A stretch of 64,000 nucleotides of DNA from Catenuloplanes atrovinosus (GCF_031458235.1 NZ_JAVDYB010000001.1:1447001-1511000), one strand, 5' to 3'. Counted from the stretch's first letter, positions 1-10,561 are shown. Program-made: numbers and translations. The notes: generated by a model from the sequence alone, not told the origin.

Positions 1-988
1 GCGTGATCGGCGGGAACTGCCCGTGGTAGCCGAGCCGCAGCAGCCCGGCCTCGTCCGGCGCGCCCCGGTCCGCGAAGTAGCGCAGCGCGCCGGAGGCCAG
101 CCGCCGCGTCTCGCCCGGCGGCAGCGGCGTCGCGTCCGCCAGCGCGCCGGTCCACAGCGCGGCCGCGGCCGCGTACCGGTAGGTCAGCGACCGGCCCTGG
201 TGCATCGGCGCGCCGTCGCGGGCGAACATCAGCCGGAAGTCGTCCAGGAACGCGTGCAGCCGCTCCCGGTACCGTGCCACGCGGTCGGAGCCGGCCGCGC
301 CCGGCATCCGCGCCCAGAGCAGCGGGTAGAGGTGCATGGCCCAGCCGGCGTAGTGGTCGTAGTGCTGGCCGGCGCCGTCGGAGTACCAGCCGCCGCCCCG
401 GTACCAGCCCTCGATCGCGTCCAGGCCGCCGGTGATCTCGGCGGGGTCGTGCCGGCCGCCGGTGTCCGCCAGGAACTGCTCGACCACGACCTGGAACAGC
501 AGCCAGTTGCACGGCCACGGGCGCGTGCCGACGATCCCCTCCAGCCAGCGGTGCACCGACCGGCGCACGCCGGCGTCGAGCCGGTCCCACAGCCAGGGGC
601 GCGTCTCGGCCAGCATCAGCGCCACGGACGCGGCCTCGACGATCGGCTGCGAGTAGTCCTCGATCGGGGGCCACGCGTACCGGTGGCGCGGGTCCGTGCC
701 GGTGGCCAGGCCCTCGGCGTACCGCTCGATCAGGATTTTCGCCCTGGGGGTCTCGCCGCGGTCGCCGGAGATGCGCATGCCGGCCAGCAGGAACGTGCGG
801 GCGAAGCCCTCGAGGCCGTCGGAGGTGGCGCCGGCCCGGCTGGTGCGGCCGGGCAGCCGGATCTGGGCGAAACCGGGCACCGCGTACGGCACGACGGCCT
901 CCAGCAGGTGGTCGGCCATCGCCTCCCAGTGCGCGCGGGTCCAGCCGGTGTGCGGCGAGCGGATCCGGTCTTCCGAGGGGAGCTCCAC
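1..988 (-). CDS. DUF2264 domain protein, 3' end outside window
   Basis: Partial gene; its C-terminus lies beyond the left edge, leaving about 329 codons. The protein begins VELPSEDRIRSPHTGWTR and continues with Trp/Tyr/His-rich segments (WPPIEDYSQPIVEAASVAL, WPCNWLLFQVVVEQFLADTG, YSDGAGQHYDHYAGWAMH) typical of DUF2264 proteins. These have an (alpha/alpha)-barrel fold like polysaccharide lyases and unsaturated glucuronyl hydrolases; a role in glycan degradation is inferred from the fold only. I chose the GTG start at 988 because the conserved N-terminal motif begins there and TAG/TAA triplets lie close upstream. It is divergent from a ROK regulator, a common arrangement for carbohydrate genes, so that regulator may control it. 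Confidence 0.8.
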   Translation of the reverse strand, partial: MELPSEDRIRSPHTGWTRAHWEAMADHLLEAVVPYAVPGFAQIRLPGRTSRAGATSDGLEGFARTFLLAGMRISGDRGETPRAKILIERYAEGLATGTDPRHRYAWPPIEDYSQPIVEAASVALMLAETRPWLWDRLDAGVRRSVHRWLEGIVGTRPWPCNWLLFQVVVEQFLADTGGRHDPAEITGGLDAIEGWYRGGGWYSDGAGQHYDHYAGWAMHLYPLLWARMPGAAGSDRVARYRERLHAFLDDFRLMFARDGAPMHQGRSLTYRYAAAAALWTGALADATPLPPGETRRLASGALRYFADRGAPDEAGLLRLGYHGQFPPIT

Positions 989-1027
989 GACGGCACCTTA
1001 GTTCTCGGGCCCGAAACACTTCAATGC

Positions 1028-1056
1028 TTGACGAATGAAAGTCCATTGATTACCGT
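1028..1056 (+). promoter_or_regulatory. Promoter of ROK regulator, leaderless
   Basis: A -35 box TTGACG (1028-1033), a 17-bp spacer and a -10 box TACCGT (1051-1056) precede the ATG at 1065 by 8 nt. This matches a housekeeping-type promoter giving a leaderless mRNA; no Shine-Dalgarno sequence is present. CAATG (1022-1026) and CATTG (1044-1048) flank the -35 as a 5-bp inverted pair and could be half-sites for the ROK protein or another regulator, but arms this short are weak evidence. Confidence 0.6.
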
Positions 1057-1064
1057 CCACATCC

Positions 1065-2198
1065 ATGGATCGCCGATCTTCGATCGCCGCCATCGTCCGG
1101 GCGGTGCTCGCGGCGGGCCCGCTGCGCCGCGCCGACCTGGAGGCGCGCACCGGGCTGTCGCAGCCCACCATCGCGAAGCTGACCCGCGCGCTGATCGACT
1201 CCGGCTACCTCACCGAGACCACCGCCGGCGGTGCGCCCGGCCACATCGGGCGCCCGGCCGCCGCGCTCGACGTGCGCGCGCACCGCGCCTTCTTCGCCGG
1301 CGTCAAGGTCACCCCGGACGAGCTGATCGGCGTGGTCACCGACCTGCGCGCGGTGGTCCACGGCACCGCGCACGTGCCGCTCGGCGACGCCCGCACCCCG
1401 CCGGACGTGGTCGCCGCGATCGCCCGGCTCACCGCGCAGCTGCGCCGCGAGCACCCGGTCGGCGCGCTCGGCGTGTCCGTGGCCGGGGACGTCGACCGGG
1501 ACACCGGCGTCGCGCGGTACGAGCCGTTCCTCGGCTGGCACGACGTGGCTTTGGCCGAGCTGTGCGCGGAGGCGACCGGGCTGCGCACGGTGGCGGACAA
1601 CGACATCCGCGCGCTCACCGAGGCGGAGAACTGGTTCGGCGCCGGCGCGGACGCGCGGTCGTTCCTGCTGGTCGCGGTGGGGTCCGGCGTCACCAGCGGG
1701 CTGGTCGTGGACGGCCGGGTGCTGACCGGCGCGCACGGCGTCGCGGGCGAACTCGGGCACGTGCCGATCGATCGGCGCGGGCCGAAGTGCTACTGCGGGG
1801 CGCGCGGGTGCCTCGAGGCGGTCGCGTCGGAGCCGGCGCTGCTGCGGAGGGTCGCGGACGCGACCGGCGCGCCCGGGGTCACGCTGGATCGCGCCATCAG
1901 GCTGGCCCGCCTCGGCGACCCGCGGGTCGGCGAGGTATTCGCCGAGGCGGGTCGCGCGATCGGTCAGGCCGTCGGCGGGGTGATCAATCTGATCGGCCCG
2001 GAGCTGGTGGTCTTCTCGGCCGACCACCTCGACGGGTTCGCGCTGCTGGAGCCGCACGTGCGCGCGGCCGTGGCGGAGCACGCGTTCGGGGCGGCGGCGC
2101 GGGCCGAGATCGCGGTGCGGCCGCTGCCGTTCGAGCAGTGGGCCCGCGGCGCGGCCGTGGTGGCCATCGCGTCGTACGTGGCGTCCGTGCAGGTCTGA
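1065..2198 (+). CDS. ROK family transcriptional regulator
   Basis: A 377-residue ROK protein of the regulator type. Residues about 1-55 form a winged helix-turn-helix (LEARTGLSQPTIAKLTRALI). The rest is the ROK actin-like ATPase/sugar-binding fold, with a DNDIRALTEAE motif, the ROK signature around GELGHVPID and the zinc-binding CYCGARGCLEA motif. ROK regulators usually sense a sugar or sugar phosphate and repress carbohydrate genes. The divergent DUF2264 gene is the obvious candidate target; the downstream GGDEF-EAL gene is separated by about 125 bp. The ligand cannot be told from the sequence. Confidence 0.9.
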   Translation: MDRRSSIAAIVRAVLAAGPLRRADLEARTGLSQPTIAKLTRALIDSGYLTETTAGGAPGHIGRPAAALDVRAHRAFFAGVKVTPDELIGVVTDLRAVVHGTAHVPLGDARTPPDVVAAIARLTAQLRREHPVGALGVSVAGDVDRDTGVARYEPFLGWHDVALAELCAEATGLRTVADNDIRALTEAENWFGAGADARSFLLVAVGSGVTSGLVVDGRVLTGAHGVAGELGHVPIDRRGPKCYCGARGCLEAVASEPALLRRVADATGAPGVTLDRAIRLARLGDPRVGEVFAEAGRAIGQAVGGVINLIGPELVVFSADHLDGFALLEPHVRAAVAEHAFGAAARAEIAVRPLPFEQWARGAAVVAIASYVASVQV

Positions 2199-2323
2199 AC
2201 CCAGCCCGCCGTTGACGGTCCCGGGACCGGCGAGAGGATCTAGGCTGGTCCCCGGAGCCGAGGTGCGGGGGTGGGACGCTGAGCGCACAGACGGGGGCGG
2301 GCGGCGACCGGTGGCGTAACCGG

Positions 2324-4537
2324 TTGTGGTGGATGTTCGCGCTCGTCGGCGTGGTCGCCACCGGGCTGTACGTCGCGGGCGTGGCGCAACTGGTCGACTT
2401 CGCGCTGATCGGCGCGGGCGCGGTGGCGGCCTGCGTGGCGGGGCCGTCGCTGCTCGACTTCCGGCCCGGGCGGGCCTGGCGCACGCTGGGCGCGGCCGGC
2501 GCGTTCATGCTGACCGGCGCGATCCTGCGGCCGCTGGTGGTGCCGCACGGGTCGGCGCTGCTGGCCGAGGCGTTCACCGTGCCCGGGTACGTGCTGGTGA
2601 TCGTGGCGCTGGCCGACTTCGCGTACGGCCGGCGGGCCATCGACCGGCACTCGGTGGTGGACGGGCTGATCGTCTGCGTGGGCGCGGCGACCGCGTTCAC
2701 GCTGCTGTTCGCGCTGCCGGCGATGTCGATCCCGGACCGGCCCGTGGTGCTGTCCGTGCTCGCCGCGCTGTACCCGACGTTCGACGCGATCCTCGTGCTG
2801 CTGGTGGTGATGCTGGCGTTCAGCACGGCCGCGCGCCTGCCGTCGTTCCGGCTGCTGCTCGGCATGATGGTGCTTATCTTCATCGGGGACCTGGCCTACG
2901 CGATCATCGGCAACCAGGGCGAGTACTACGCGTCCCCGGTGCTGGACCTGCCGTTCCTGCTGGCGTTCACGTTCGGCGGCGCGTCCGCGCTGCACCCGAC
3001 CGCGCGGGAGCTGGTCCGCGCGGTGCCGCTGCCGGTGCAGCCGTGGTCGCTGGCCCGGCTCGCCGTGATCATCCCGGCGGTCGCGGCACCGTTCGTGCTC
3101 ACCGTGGCCGTGGCGCCGCGCACCGTGCCGGAGCGGTGGATCGTCGGCACCGGCGGCGCCGTCATCGTGCTGCTGCTGATCCTGCGCGCGGTCAACGCGG
3201 TGCAGGCCAACGCGGAGGCGCAGGCCCGGTTCGAGTACCAGGCCACCCACGACGAGCTGACCGGCCTGCCGAACCGGCGCCGTCTCACCGGCATCCTGGA
3301 GGACCTGCTCGCGGACCCGGCCGGGCGCGGCGCGGTCTGGGTGTTCTTCCTCGACCTGGACGGCTTCAAGTTCGTCAACGACTCCTGGGGGCACCCAGCC
3401 GGCGACCGGCTGATCCGCTCGATCGGGCAGCGGCTGCGCGACACGCTGCCGGCGGACGCCACCATCGCGCGGATCGGCGGCGACGAGTTCGTGGTGGTCC
3501 GGCGCGGCACCGAGGCCGAGGCGCTCGCGCAGGCGCAGCAGATCGTGGACTGCGTGGAGCCGCCGACCCGGGTCGGCCCGGCCGAGGTGGTGATCACCGC
3601 GTCGATGGGCATCGTGGCCGCCACCCGCGCCGACGACGACGCCGAGTCGCTGCTGCGCGACGCGGACACCGCCATGTACCGGACCAAGGCGGCCGGGCGC
3701 GGGAAGTGGACCGTGTTCGACGCGTCCATGCGCCAGGCCGTGCAGGAGCGGCTGGAGGTGGAGAGCGCGCTGCGCACCGCGCTGGCCGAGGACGAACTGC
3801 ATCTGCTCTACCAGCCGATCGTGGACCTGGAGTCCGGGCGGCCGCGCGGCGCCGAGGCGCTGCTCCGGTGGGAGCATCCGGAGAAGGGACCGATCGGGCC
3901 GAACGTGTTCATCCCGGTCGCGGAGGAGTCCCGGCTGATCATCGGGATCGGCGCGTTCGTGCTGCGCGACGCGGTCCGGCAACTCGCCGCCTGGCGGGCG
4001 GCCGGCGTGGTCGGCGACGACTTCTGGATGTCGATCAACGTGTCGCCGCGCCAGCTCACCGAGCCGGGCTTCACGGCCATGGTGGCGGAGACGCTGCGCA
4101 CGCACGACGTTCCGGCCCGGTGCGTGGCCCTGGAGATCACCGAGTCGGTGATGGTGGAGGGCGGCGACATCAGCGAGGGCGCGCTGCGCGACCTGCGCGC
4201 GCTCGGCGTCTCCATCTCGGTGGACGACTTCGGCACCGGCTTCTCGTCGCTCGGCTACCTGCGCCGGCACCCGGTGACCAGCGTGAAGATCGACCGCTCG
4301 TTCGTCTCCGGCCTGGGCGGCAGCGCCTCGGACGAGGAGATCGTCCGCGCCGTGGTGGCGATGAGCGCGGCCCTCGGCCTGGCCGTGGTCGCGGAGGGCG
4401 TGGAGACCACGGAGCAGCGGGACGTGCTCGGCCGGCTCGGCGTGCGCCTCTGCCAGGGCTGGCTCTGGGGCCGGGCCGTCGACGCGCGCGCCTTCGCCGA
4501 CACCTGGGGCAGTCGTGAGCAGGCGGCAGTCTCATGA
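2324..4537 (+). CDS. Membrane GGDEF-EAL cyclic-di-GMP enzyme
   Basis: A protein of about 737 residues with roughly eight hydrophobic membrane segments in residues 1-290, then a GGDEF domain (about 305-460; active-site RIGGDEFVVV) and an EAL domain (about 475-725; GAEALLRWEHP and the DDFGTGFSSLGYL loop). Both catalytic signatures are intact, so diguanylate cyclase and phosphodiesterase activities are both possible. The membrane part probably senses an unknown signal. The start is uncertain: TTG at 2324 is the first recognised start codon in the reading frame, but the frame is open further upstream and CTG at 2279 or ATG at 2333 are alternatives. It is transcribed alone. Confidence 0.88.
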   Translation: MWWMFALVGVVATGLYVAGVAQLVDFALIGAGAVAACVAGPSLLDFRPGRAWRTLGAAGAFMLTGAILRPLVVPHGSALLAEAFTVPGYVLVIVALADFAYGRRAIDRHSVVDGLIVCVGAATAFTLLFALPAMSIPDRPVVLSVLAALYPTFDAILVLLVVMLAFSTAARLPSFRLLLGMMVLIFIGDLAYAIIGNQGEYYASPVLDLPFLLAFTFGGASALHPTARELVRAVPLPVQPWSLARLAVIIPAVAAPFVLTVAVAPRTVPERWIVGTGGAVIVLLLILRAVNAVQANAEAQARFEYQATHDELTGLPNRRRLTGILEDLLADPAGRGAVWVFFLDLDGFKFVNDSWGHPAGDRLIRSIGQRLRDTLPADATIARIGGDEFVVVRRGTEAEALAQAQQIVDCVEPPTRVGPAEVVITASMGIVAATRADDDAESLLRDADTAMYRTKAAGRGKWTVFDASMRQAVQERLEVESALRTALAEDELHLLYQPIVDLESGRPRGAEALLRWEHPEKGPIGPNVFIPVAEESRLIIGIGAFVLRDAVRQLAAWRAAGVVGDDFWMSINVSPRQLTEPGFTAMVAETLRTHDVPARCVALEITESVMVEGGDISEGALRDLRALGVSISVDDFGTGFSSLGYLRRHPVTSVKIDRSFVSGLGGSASDEEIVRAVVAMSAALGLAVVAEGVETTEQRDVLGRLGVRLCQGWLWGRAVDARAFADTWGSREQAAVS

Positions 4538-4558
4538 TCACTGCCTGAATCCGCGCTC

Positions 4559-4572
4559 AGAGAACGCTCTCA
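4559..4572. promoter_or_regulatory. LacI-family operator-like site upstream of glucanase
   Basis: AGAGAACGCTCTCA at 4559-4572 closely resembles the operator of actinobacterial LacI-family sugar repressors such as CebR (consensus about TGGGAGCGCTCCCA), matching at most positions including the central CGCT. It lies 128 bp before the glucanase start. A possible -35 TTGACC follows at about 4600. No LacI gene is in the window, so the repressor would act from elsewhere. The match is by eye. Confidence 0.45.
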
Positions 4573-4699
4573 GATTTAGGGTTCCTTAGGGTGCAGATCC
4601 GTTGACCAGCAGATGTGCCGTTGGACAGACTCGCTTACGTCCAATTGAGCTGAGTCGCCGGCAATATGGCGACTTGTGTGGGTACGAGGCGGTTTGCAC

Positions 4700-6352
4700 A
4701 TGGCGTCCCGGAGAAAGTTCCTCGGTCTCGCGGCGATCGGCGCGGTGGCGGTCGGCGCCCCGCTCGTGGCGACGGCGATCAACTCGCGGGCGTTCGCCGC
4801 CGACGGCCTGCCGATGACGGTGGTCAACTCGTCCGGGACGTTCGGCAACGGCGAGATCTTCATGTACATCGTCGGCACCGAGCTGGCCACCGGCCGCCAG
4901 GGCTACGTCAAGCAGAGCGGCGTCTTCACGCCCTGCTCGCCGGCGGACAACGGCGCGGACGGTTTCGCCGACCTCGCGGTCCCGCTGAACGCGACCGGCA
5001 CCACCACGATCAACCTGCCGAAGATGTCCGGCCGGGTGTACTTCGCGATCAAGAACAAGCTGAAGTTCAAGGTGGTCACGGACGGCGCGGGCAACAGCGC
5101 GCTGCAGTACCCGGCCGGCTGGGTGGCCAACGACCCCAGCTACACCGTGCTGCACGACTGCGTGGAGTTCACGCACAGCGACGCCGGCATGTTCTGCAAC
5201 TCCACCATGGTGGACATGTTCAGCATCCCGCTGGGCATAAAGCTCACCGGCGCCAAGGAGCAGGTCACCGGCGTGCTCAAGCCGGGCGGCCGGGACAAGA
5301 TCTTCGCGGCGGCCCGTGCGCTGCCGGACTTCAGCCGCCTGGTCGTCGGCGACAACCTGCGGGTGATCGCGCCCGGCCACGGCATCGGCGCGGGCCTGTT
5401 CTCGGCGAACTACTTCGACCCGTACATCGACGAGGTGTGGGCCAGGTACGCCACCACCGACCTCAGGGCCACCACCAACGCGGGCACGTTCACCGGCCGG
5501 GTCACCGGCGGGCTGTTCACGTTCGACAAGGGCGTCAAGGCGTTCGCCAAGCCGACCACCAAGGACGTGCTGTTCTGCGACGGCGCGCTGGCCGCCCCGA
5601 ACGACGGCGTCACCGGCCCGGTCGCGGCGATCCTCGGCGCCGGCTTCAACCGCGGCACGCTGGTCAGCCAGCCGAACCAGCCGAGCACCGACCCGGCCAC
5701 GTTCTACCGGACGCCGATCGCCAACCACTACTCGCGGATCATCCACGAGCAGACCGTGGACGGTAAGGCGTACGGCTTCGCCTTCGACGACGTGGTGGAC
5801 TTCGCCTCGTACATCCAGGACACCGCGCCGCGGGCGTTCGAGGTGACCATCGAGCCGTTCGGCGCCTCCCACCCGAACCCGGGCCCGTCCGCCGTCGCGA
5901 CCGCCACGGCCACCGCCACCGCGACGGCCACCGCGACCGCCGCCGCTCCGGCCGGCGCCCGCGGCGCGTTCGCCGCGATCCGGGCGGAGACCGCGGACGC
6001 GCAGGCCGGCACGCGGGTGGAGGGCAGCGCGGTGGCGTACATCGCCAACGGCGACTGGCTGCGCTTCGACAACGTGGCGTTCGGCACCGACCCGGTCCGG
6101 CAGTTCACCGTCCGGGCCGCGTCCGGTGCGCCGGCCGGCGTCTCCGGGCTGATCGAGGTGCGCCTCGACTCGCGTACCGCGGCGCCGGCCGGCACCGTCG
6201 CGGTCGGCAACACCGGCGGCTGGCAGTCCTGGCGCTCCGTCGCCGGCGCGCTCGGCACCGGCGTGACCGGCACCCACACGGTCTTCCTGACGTTCACCAG
6301 CGGCCAGCCGGCCGACTTCGTGAACGTCGACTGGCTGCAGTTCGCCCGCTGA
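4700..6352 (+). CDS. Tat-exported GH64 beta-1,3-glucanase with CBM6
   Basis: A secreted enzyme of 550 residues. The N-terminus MASRRKFLGLAAIGAVAVGA is a twin-arginine (Tat) signal peptide followed by an AFAAD cleavage region. Residues about 35-395 match the GH64 family (laminaripentaose-producing beta-1,3-glucanases), for example VYFAIKNKLKFKVV, CVEFTH and DVVDFASYIQD. A low-complexity Ala-Thr linker (ATATATATATATA) joins it to a C-terminal CBM6 module of about 130 residues with the typical NGDWLRFDNVAFG and DFVNVDWLQFAR motifs. Expected substrate: beta-1,3-glucans of fungal or plant origin. I chose ATG 4700 rather than the upstream GTG because the Tat signal starts there. A LacI-type operator candidate lies upstream and a strong terminator downstream. 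Confidence 0.93.
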   Translation: MASRRKFLGLAAIGAVAVGAPLVATAINSRAFAADGLPMTVVNSSGTFGNGEIFMYIVGTELATGRQGYVKQSGVFTPCSPADNGADGFADLAVPLNATGTTTINLPKMSGRVYFAIKNKLKFKVVTDGAGNSALQYPAGWVANDPSYTVLHDCVEFTHSDAGMFCNSTMVDMFSIPLGIKLTGAKEQVTGVLKPGGRDKIFAAARALPDFSRLVVGDNLRVIAPGHGIGAGLFSANYFDPYIDEVWARYATTDLRATTNAGTFTGRVTGGLFTFDKGVKAFAKPTTKDVLFCDGALAAPNDGVTGPVAAILGAGFNRGTLVSQPNQPSTDPATFYRTPIANHYSRIIHEQTVDGKAYGFAFDDVVDFASYIQDTAPRAFEVTIEPFGASHPNPGPSAVATATATATATATATAAAPAGARGAFAAIRAETADAQAGTRVEGSAVAYIANGDWLRFDNVAFGTDPVRQFTVRAASGAPAGVSGLIEVRLDSRTAAPAGTVAVGNTGGWQSWRSVAGALGTGVTGTHTVFLTFTSGQPADFVNVDWLQFAR

Positions 6353-6466
6353 TCACGGGCACCCGCCGGGACTCGGCCGCAGTGGGCGGCGGCCGGTCCC
6401 CACGCCACGACTGTGGGCAGTGGCCGGCCCCGACGGGGTGGCGGGAGCACGTGGAGCGGGGTTGAT

Positions 6467-6526
6467 GGCGGCACCCGGTCGCGCCGATCGGTCAGGATCG
6501 GCGAGGCCGGGTGCCGCCCCTTTTTT
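6467..6526 (+). terminator. Rho-independent terminator
   Basis: Perfect 12-bp inverted repeat GGCGGCACCCGG (6467-6478) / CCGGGTGCCGCC (6507-6518), with a smaller GCCGATC/GATCGGC hairpin in the loop, followed by CC and six T residues (6521-6526). It is oriented to stop transcription from the glucanase before the YCII-ECF42 operon. It is the only classical U-tract terminator I saw in the window. Confidence 0.85.
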
Positions 6527-6626
6527 CGCACCCGGGTTATCTTTCTTCCTCCGGCGGTGTCCGGTCCCGGCCGGCGGCTCCGACGTCTCCCGCGAAACCG
6601 TCACCACGGCATGCGAGGAGACCATG

Positions 6627-7048
6627 ATGAAGTACATGATCCTGACGTACGGCACCCAGCTCGACTACGACGAGATGGGTGGCGCGGAGACCGGCCGGCC
6701 CGCGTGGACGCCCGAGGAGGCGGCCGCGATGGGCGAGTTCATGGCCGCGTTCACCGCGAAGCTGGCCGAGTCCGGCGAACTGGTCGAGACGCGCGCGCTG
6801 GCCGCGCCGGTGCTCACCCGCCGGGTCGCGCCCGACCTGCGGTCCGGGCTCCCGGTCGTCACCGACGGGCCGTACGCGGAGACCCAGGAGGTCCTCGCCG
6901 GGTACTGGATCGTCGACGTGGACGGCATCGACCGCGCCACCGAGATCGCCGCCATGCTCAACGACACCCCGGCGCCCGCGCACGTCCGGGCCGGCGCGTA
7001 CGCGGACGTGCGTCCGCTGATGGACGAGCGCGCCGAGCTTCTCGAGTC

Positions 7049-7052
<4 letters not shown>
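6627..7052 (+). CDS. YCII-related (DGPF) domain protein
   Basis: A protein of about 141 residues starting MKYMILTYG, with the YCII/DGPF signature (VTDGPYAETQEVLAGYWIVDVD). Proteins of this family are characteristically encoded next to ECF42 sigma factors, and here the stop overlaps the GTG of such a sigma factor by 4 bp, so the two are translationally coupled. The biochemical activity is unknown; the family has a ferredoxin-like dimeric fold. GAGGAG at 6615-6620 serves ATG 6627 at a 6-nt spacing; ATG 6624 is also possible. Confidence 0.9.
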
Positions 7053-8245
<1,193 letters not shown>

Positions 8246-8308
8246 AAGCCGGTCCCGGTGGGTAACCTCCTGGTCACCCTCACACGCTGACCATCCGAGG
8301 TGGCGACC

Positions 8309-8494
8309 ATGGCCACGGACCGAAACGGGGATCCCGTCCCACCGACCAGCCCCACACCCCCCACGGACGACGACGACCTCGACGAGGTCCGTCGTCGCGC
8401 CGCCGAGCGCGCGGGCGAGATCGAGCGTCTCAGCGCGCGCATCGACGACCTGCACGGCCAGATCGAGGCGTACCGCCGGCGGCGCGGCTCATGA
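8309..8494 (+). CDS. Small charged coiled-coil protein
   Basis: A 61-residue protein: a Pro/Thr/Asp-rich N-terminal part (PPTSPTPPTDDDDLDE) followed by a single charged helix (VRRRAAERAGEIERLSARI) ending in an Arg-rich tail. I start it at ATG 8309, with GAGG at 8297-8300 as ribosome-binding site; GTG 8300 is in frame but lacks a site. No family is recognised. The heptad-like spacing suggests a coiled coil. It sits between the ECF42 gene and the pentapeptide-repeat gene with no obvious partner. Confidence 0.55.
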   Translation: MATDRNGDPVPPTSPTPPTDDDDLDEVRRRAAERAGEIERLSARIDDLHGQIEAYRRRRGS

Positions 8495-8546
8495 GGTGCC
8501 CCGGGCCGCGTCCGGCGCCGGACGGTGACGAACCATAATCACCGGC

Positions 8547-9671
8547 ATGAACGCACGGCAGTCGGAGGCGGACGCGCTCTGTGCGGCGCGGGACCTGGTG
8601 GCGCTCACCGCGCTGCTGCGCGCGCCCGGCGAGGCGCTCGACGTCGACCTGCGCGGCGCCACGCTGCCGGAGCTGGACTGGTCCGGCTGCCGGTTCGGGG
8701 CGGCGCGCTTCGACGACGCGCGGTTCACCGGCGCGGCGCGGTTCGACGGTGCGGAGTTCACCCGGGACGCGGTGTTCGCGCGCGCGGTGTTCGACGGGCC
8801 GGCCACGTACCGCCGCGCGCTCTTCGGCGCGGAGGCGGTGTTCGGGCGGGTGCGGTTCCGCGGCCCGGCCGAGTTCGACGGCGCGGTCTTCGGCGGTGCG
8901 GCCTGGTTCGGGCGCGGCGAGGACACGCTGTGGGAGGACGACGACGAGGGCTGGGCGTACGTGGAGCGCGCGCGGCAGCAGCCCTGGGACGAGCCGCTCG
9001 AGGCGGACCCGCACTGGCCGGTCGCGGTGCTGATCGAGGACTACCAGGACTGGGAGGAGGGCGGCGTCGGCGCGTCGTTCCGCGGCCCGGCCTCGTTCCG
9101 GGACGCCCGGTTCCGCGACGCGGCCTGGTTCTACAACGCGCGGTACGCGGCCGGCGCGGACTTCCGGGGCGCGGAGTTCGGCGCGCGCGTCCACCTCGAC
9201 CATCCGGCGACCGCGCTGGCCGGCGCGTCCTGGCCCGGCGCGGACGCCGCGGTGGCGTACTGGCCGCTCGGCTGGACCGTCACGGACGACGGCGCGCTGG
9301 TCGAGGACCCCGGCACGTCGGCGCTGGCGGCGGCCGATTTCGGCGACGTGGCCGACCACGGCCTGCGGCAGCGGGTGATCGACGCGCTGTGCGCGCGGCT
9401 GCGCGAGCCGGCCGGCCCGGACGTGGCCACGCGCCGGCTGGTGCAGGCCGCGCTCGCGGACCGGCTGCGCGAGTGGCCGGGCCTGGTGGTGAACCTGTGC
9501 GGCGCCGTGCTGTTCGACGTGGACCTGACCGGCTGCCGGGCGGCCTACGCGGACGTGTCGGGGGCGCAGTTCCACGGCACCGCGCGGATCTCCGGCGCGC
9601 TGTTCGACCGGATCGCCACCGACCTCGGCGGTGCCCACGGCCGCGCGGTCTTCCACGGCGCGCACGTCTGA
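8547..9671 (+). CDS. Pentapeptide-repeat protein
   Basis: A 374-residue protein. Residues about 30-130 carry repeats of the A(D/R)F type (FGAARFDDARFTGAARFDGAEF), which fold as a right-handed quadrilateral beta-helix. Further repeats occur at about 170-220 and at the C-terminus (LFDVDLTGCRAAYADVSGAQF), separated by two non-repeat inserts. It is much longer than MfpA/Qnr-type DNA-gyrase protectors and interrupted, so a gyrase role should not be assumed. CATAAT at 8534-8539 lies 7 nt before the ATG, as in leaderless genes. No linked partner is seen. Confidence 0.85.
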   Translation: MNARQSEADALCAARDLVALTALLRAPGEALDVDLRGATLPELDWSGCRFGAARFDDARFTGAARFDGAEFTRDAVFARAVFDGPATYRRALFGAEAVFGRVRFRGPAEFDGAVFGGAAWFGRGEDTLWEDDDEGWAYVERARQQPWDEPLEADPHWPVAVLIEDYQDWEEGGVGASFRGPASFRDARFRDAAWFYNARYAAGADFRGAEFGARVHLDHPATALAGASWPGADAAVAYWPLGWTVTDDGALVEDPGTSALAAADFGDVADHGLRQRVIDALCARLREPAGPDVATRRLVQAALADRLREWPGLVVNLCGAVLFDVDLTGCRAAYADVSGAQFHGTARISGALFDRIATDLGGAHGRAVFHGAHV

Positions 9672-9730
9672 GGCGCCGGTGCGCGTCCTGCTCTTGGGGC
9701 GCGGCTCCACGCGGCCGCGGGGAGTGGGGT

Positions 9731-10561
9731 TCAGTCGTGCCAGACCGTGGCGACCTCGGGCGCGACGCGCCGGCCCTGCGCGACCGCGGCCTCCACCACG
9801 GCGTCCCAGCGTTCCGTGTCGAAGACGTTGGGGCCGATGGCGGCCATCGCGTCGTCGTCCGGCGCGATCAGCGCGACCCGGGAGCGGCGGCGCAGCGCGT
9901 CGATCTCGGCCGCGGGCGCGCCCCGGCCGCGGATCGGGGCGAGCGGCGCCAGCACCACGATGCGCCTGGCGTCGGCGGCCAGGTCCGCGTTGGTGCCGGA
10001 GCGCACGCCGCCGTCCATGTAGCGCCCGCCGTTCACCGTGACCGGCGGGAAGATCGCCGGCACCGCGCAGCTCGCGGCCACGGCCCGGTCCAGCGGCACG
10101 CCGGAGGCGCGGTCCCAGGCGACCGGGTGCCCGGACGCCGCGTCCACCGCGGTGATCAGCAGGTGCTCCGGCCAGTCGCGCAGCGGCAGCCGCCGGCCGA
10201 GCGAGGCCACGTACGGGTCCTCCTCGACCACGTCCGCGGCCAGCGCCAGCTCGCCGACCGCGGCCCGGATCGACGCCGGCTCCATCCGCTCGTCGTTGAG
10301 CAGCGTGAACACCGCCGTCCCGCGTTCCCAGTCCGGGCGGAACGGCGGGTCGACGTGGTCCAGCCGGGCCTCGATGCGCGCCGCCTCCTCCGGGTCGAGG
10401 CCGGACGCCAGCAGCGCCCCGGCGACCGCACCGGCGGAGGTGCCGACGATGACGTCGGCACCGGTGAGGTCGACGCCGCTCGCACGCAGGCCGATGGTCA
10501 GTCCGAGATGCCAGGCGATGCCGGTGAGCCCGCCGGCGCCGAGCACGAGCGCGGAGTCCAT
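9731..10561 (-). CDS. Patatin-like phospholipase
   Basis: A 276-residue patatin-family acyl hydrolase. It has the glycine-rich oxyanion loop (GAGGLTGIAWHLGL), the nucleophile elbow GTSAG (Ser near residue 42) and the DGG motif (YMDGGVRSGTNADLA), which supplies the Asp of the Ser-Asp dyad. There is no signal peptide, so it is probably cytoplasmic. Substrates would be phospholipid or other acyl esters. It is convergent with the pentapeptide-repeat gene and reads away from the VOC gene. Confidence 0.9.
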   Translation of the reverse strand: MDSALVLGAGGLTGIAWHLGLTIGLRASGVDLTGADVIVGTSAGAVAGALLASGLDPEEAARIEARLDHVDPPFRPDWERGTAVFTLLNDERMEPASIRAAVGELALAADVVEEDPYVASLGRRLPLRDWPEHLLITAVDAASGHPVAWDRASGVPLDRAVAASCAVPAIFPPVTVNGGRYMDGGVRSGTNADLAADARRIVVLAPLAPIRGRGAPAAEIDALRRRSRVALIAPDDDAMAAIGPNVFDTERWDAVVEAAVAQGRRVAPEVATVWHD

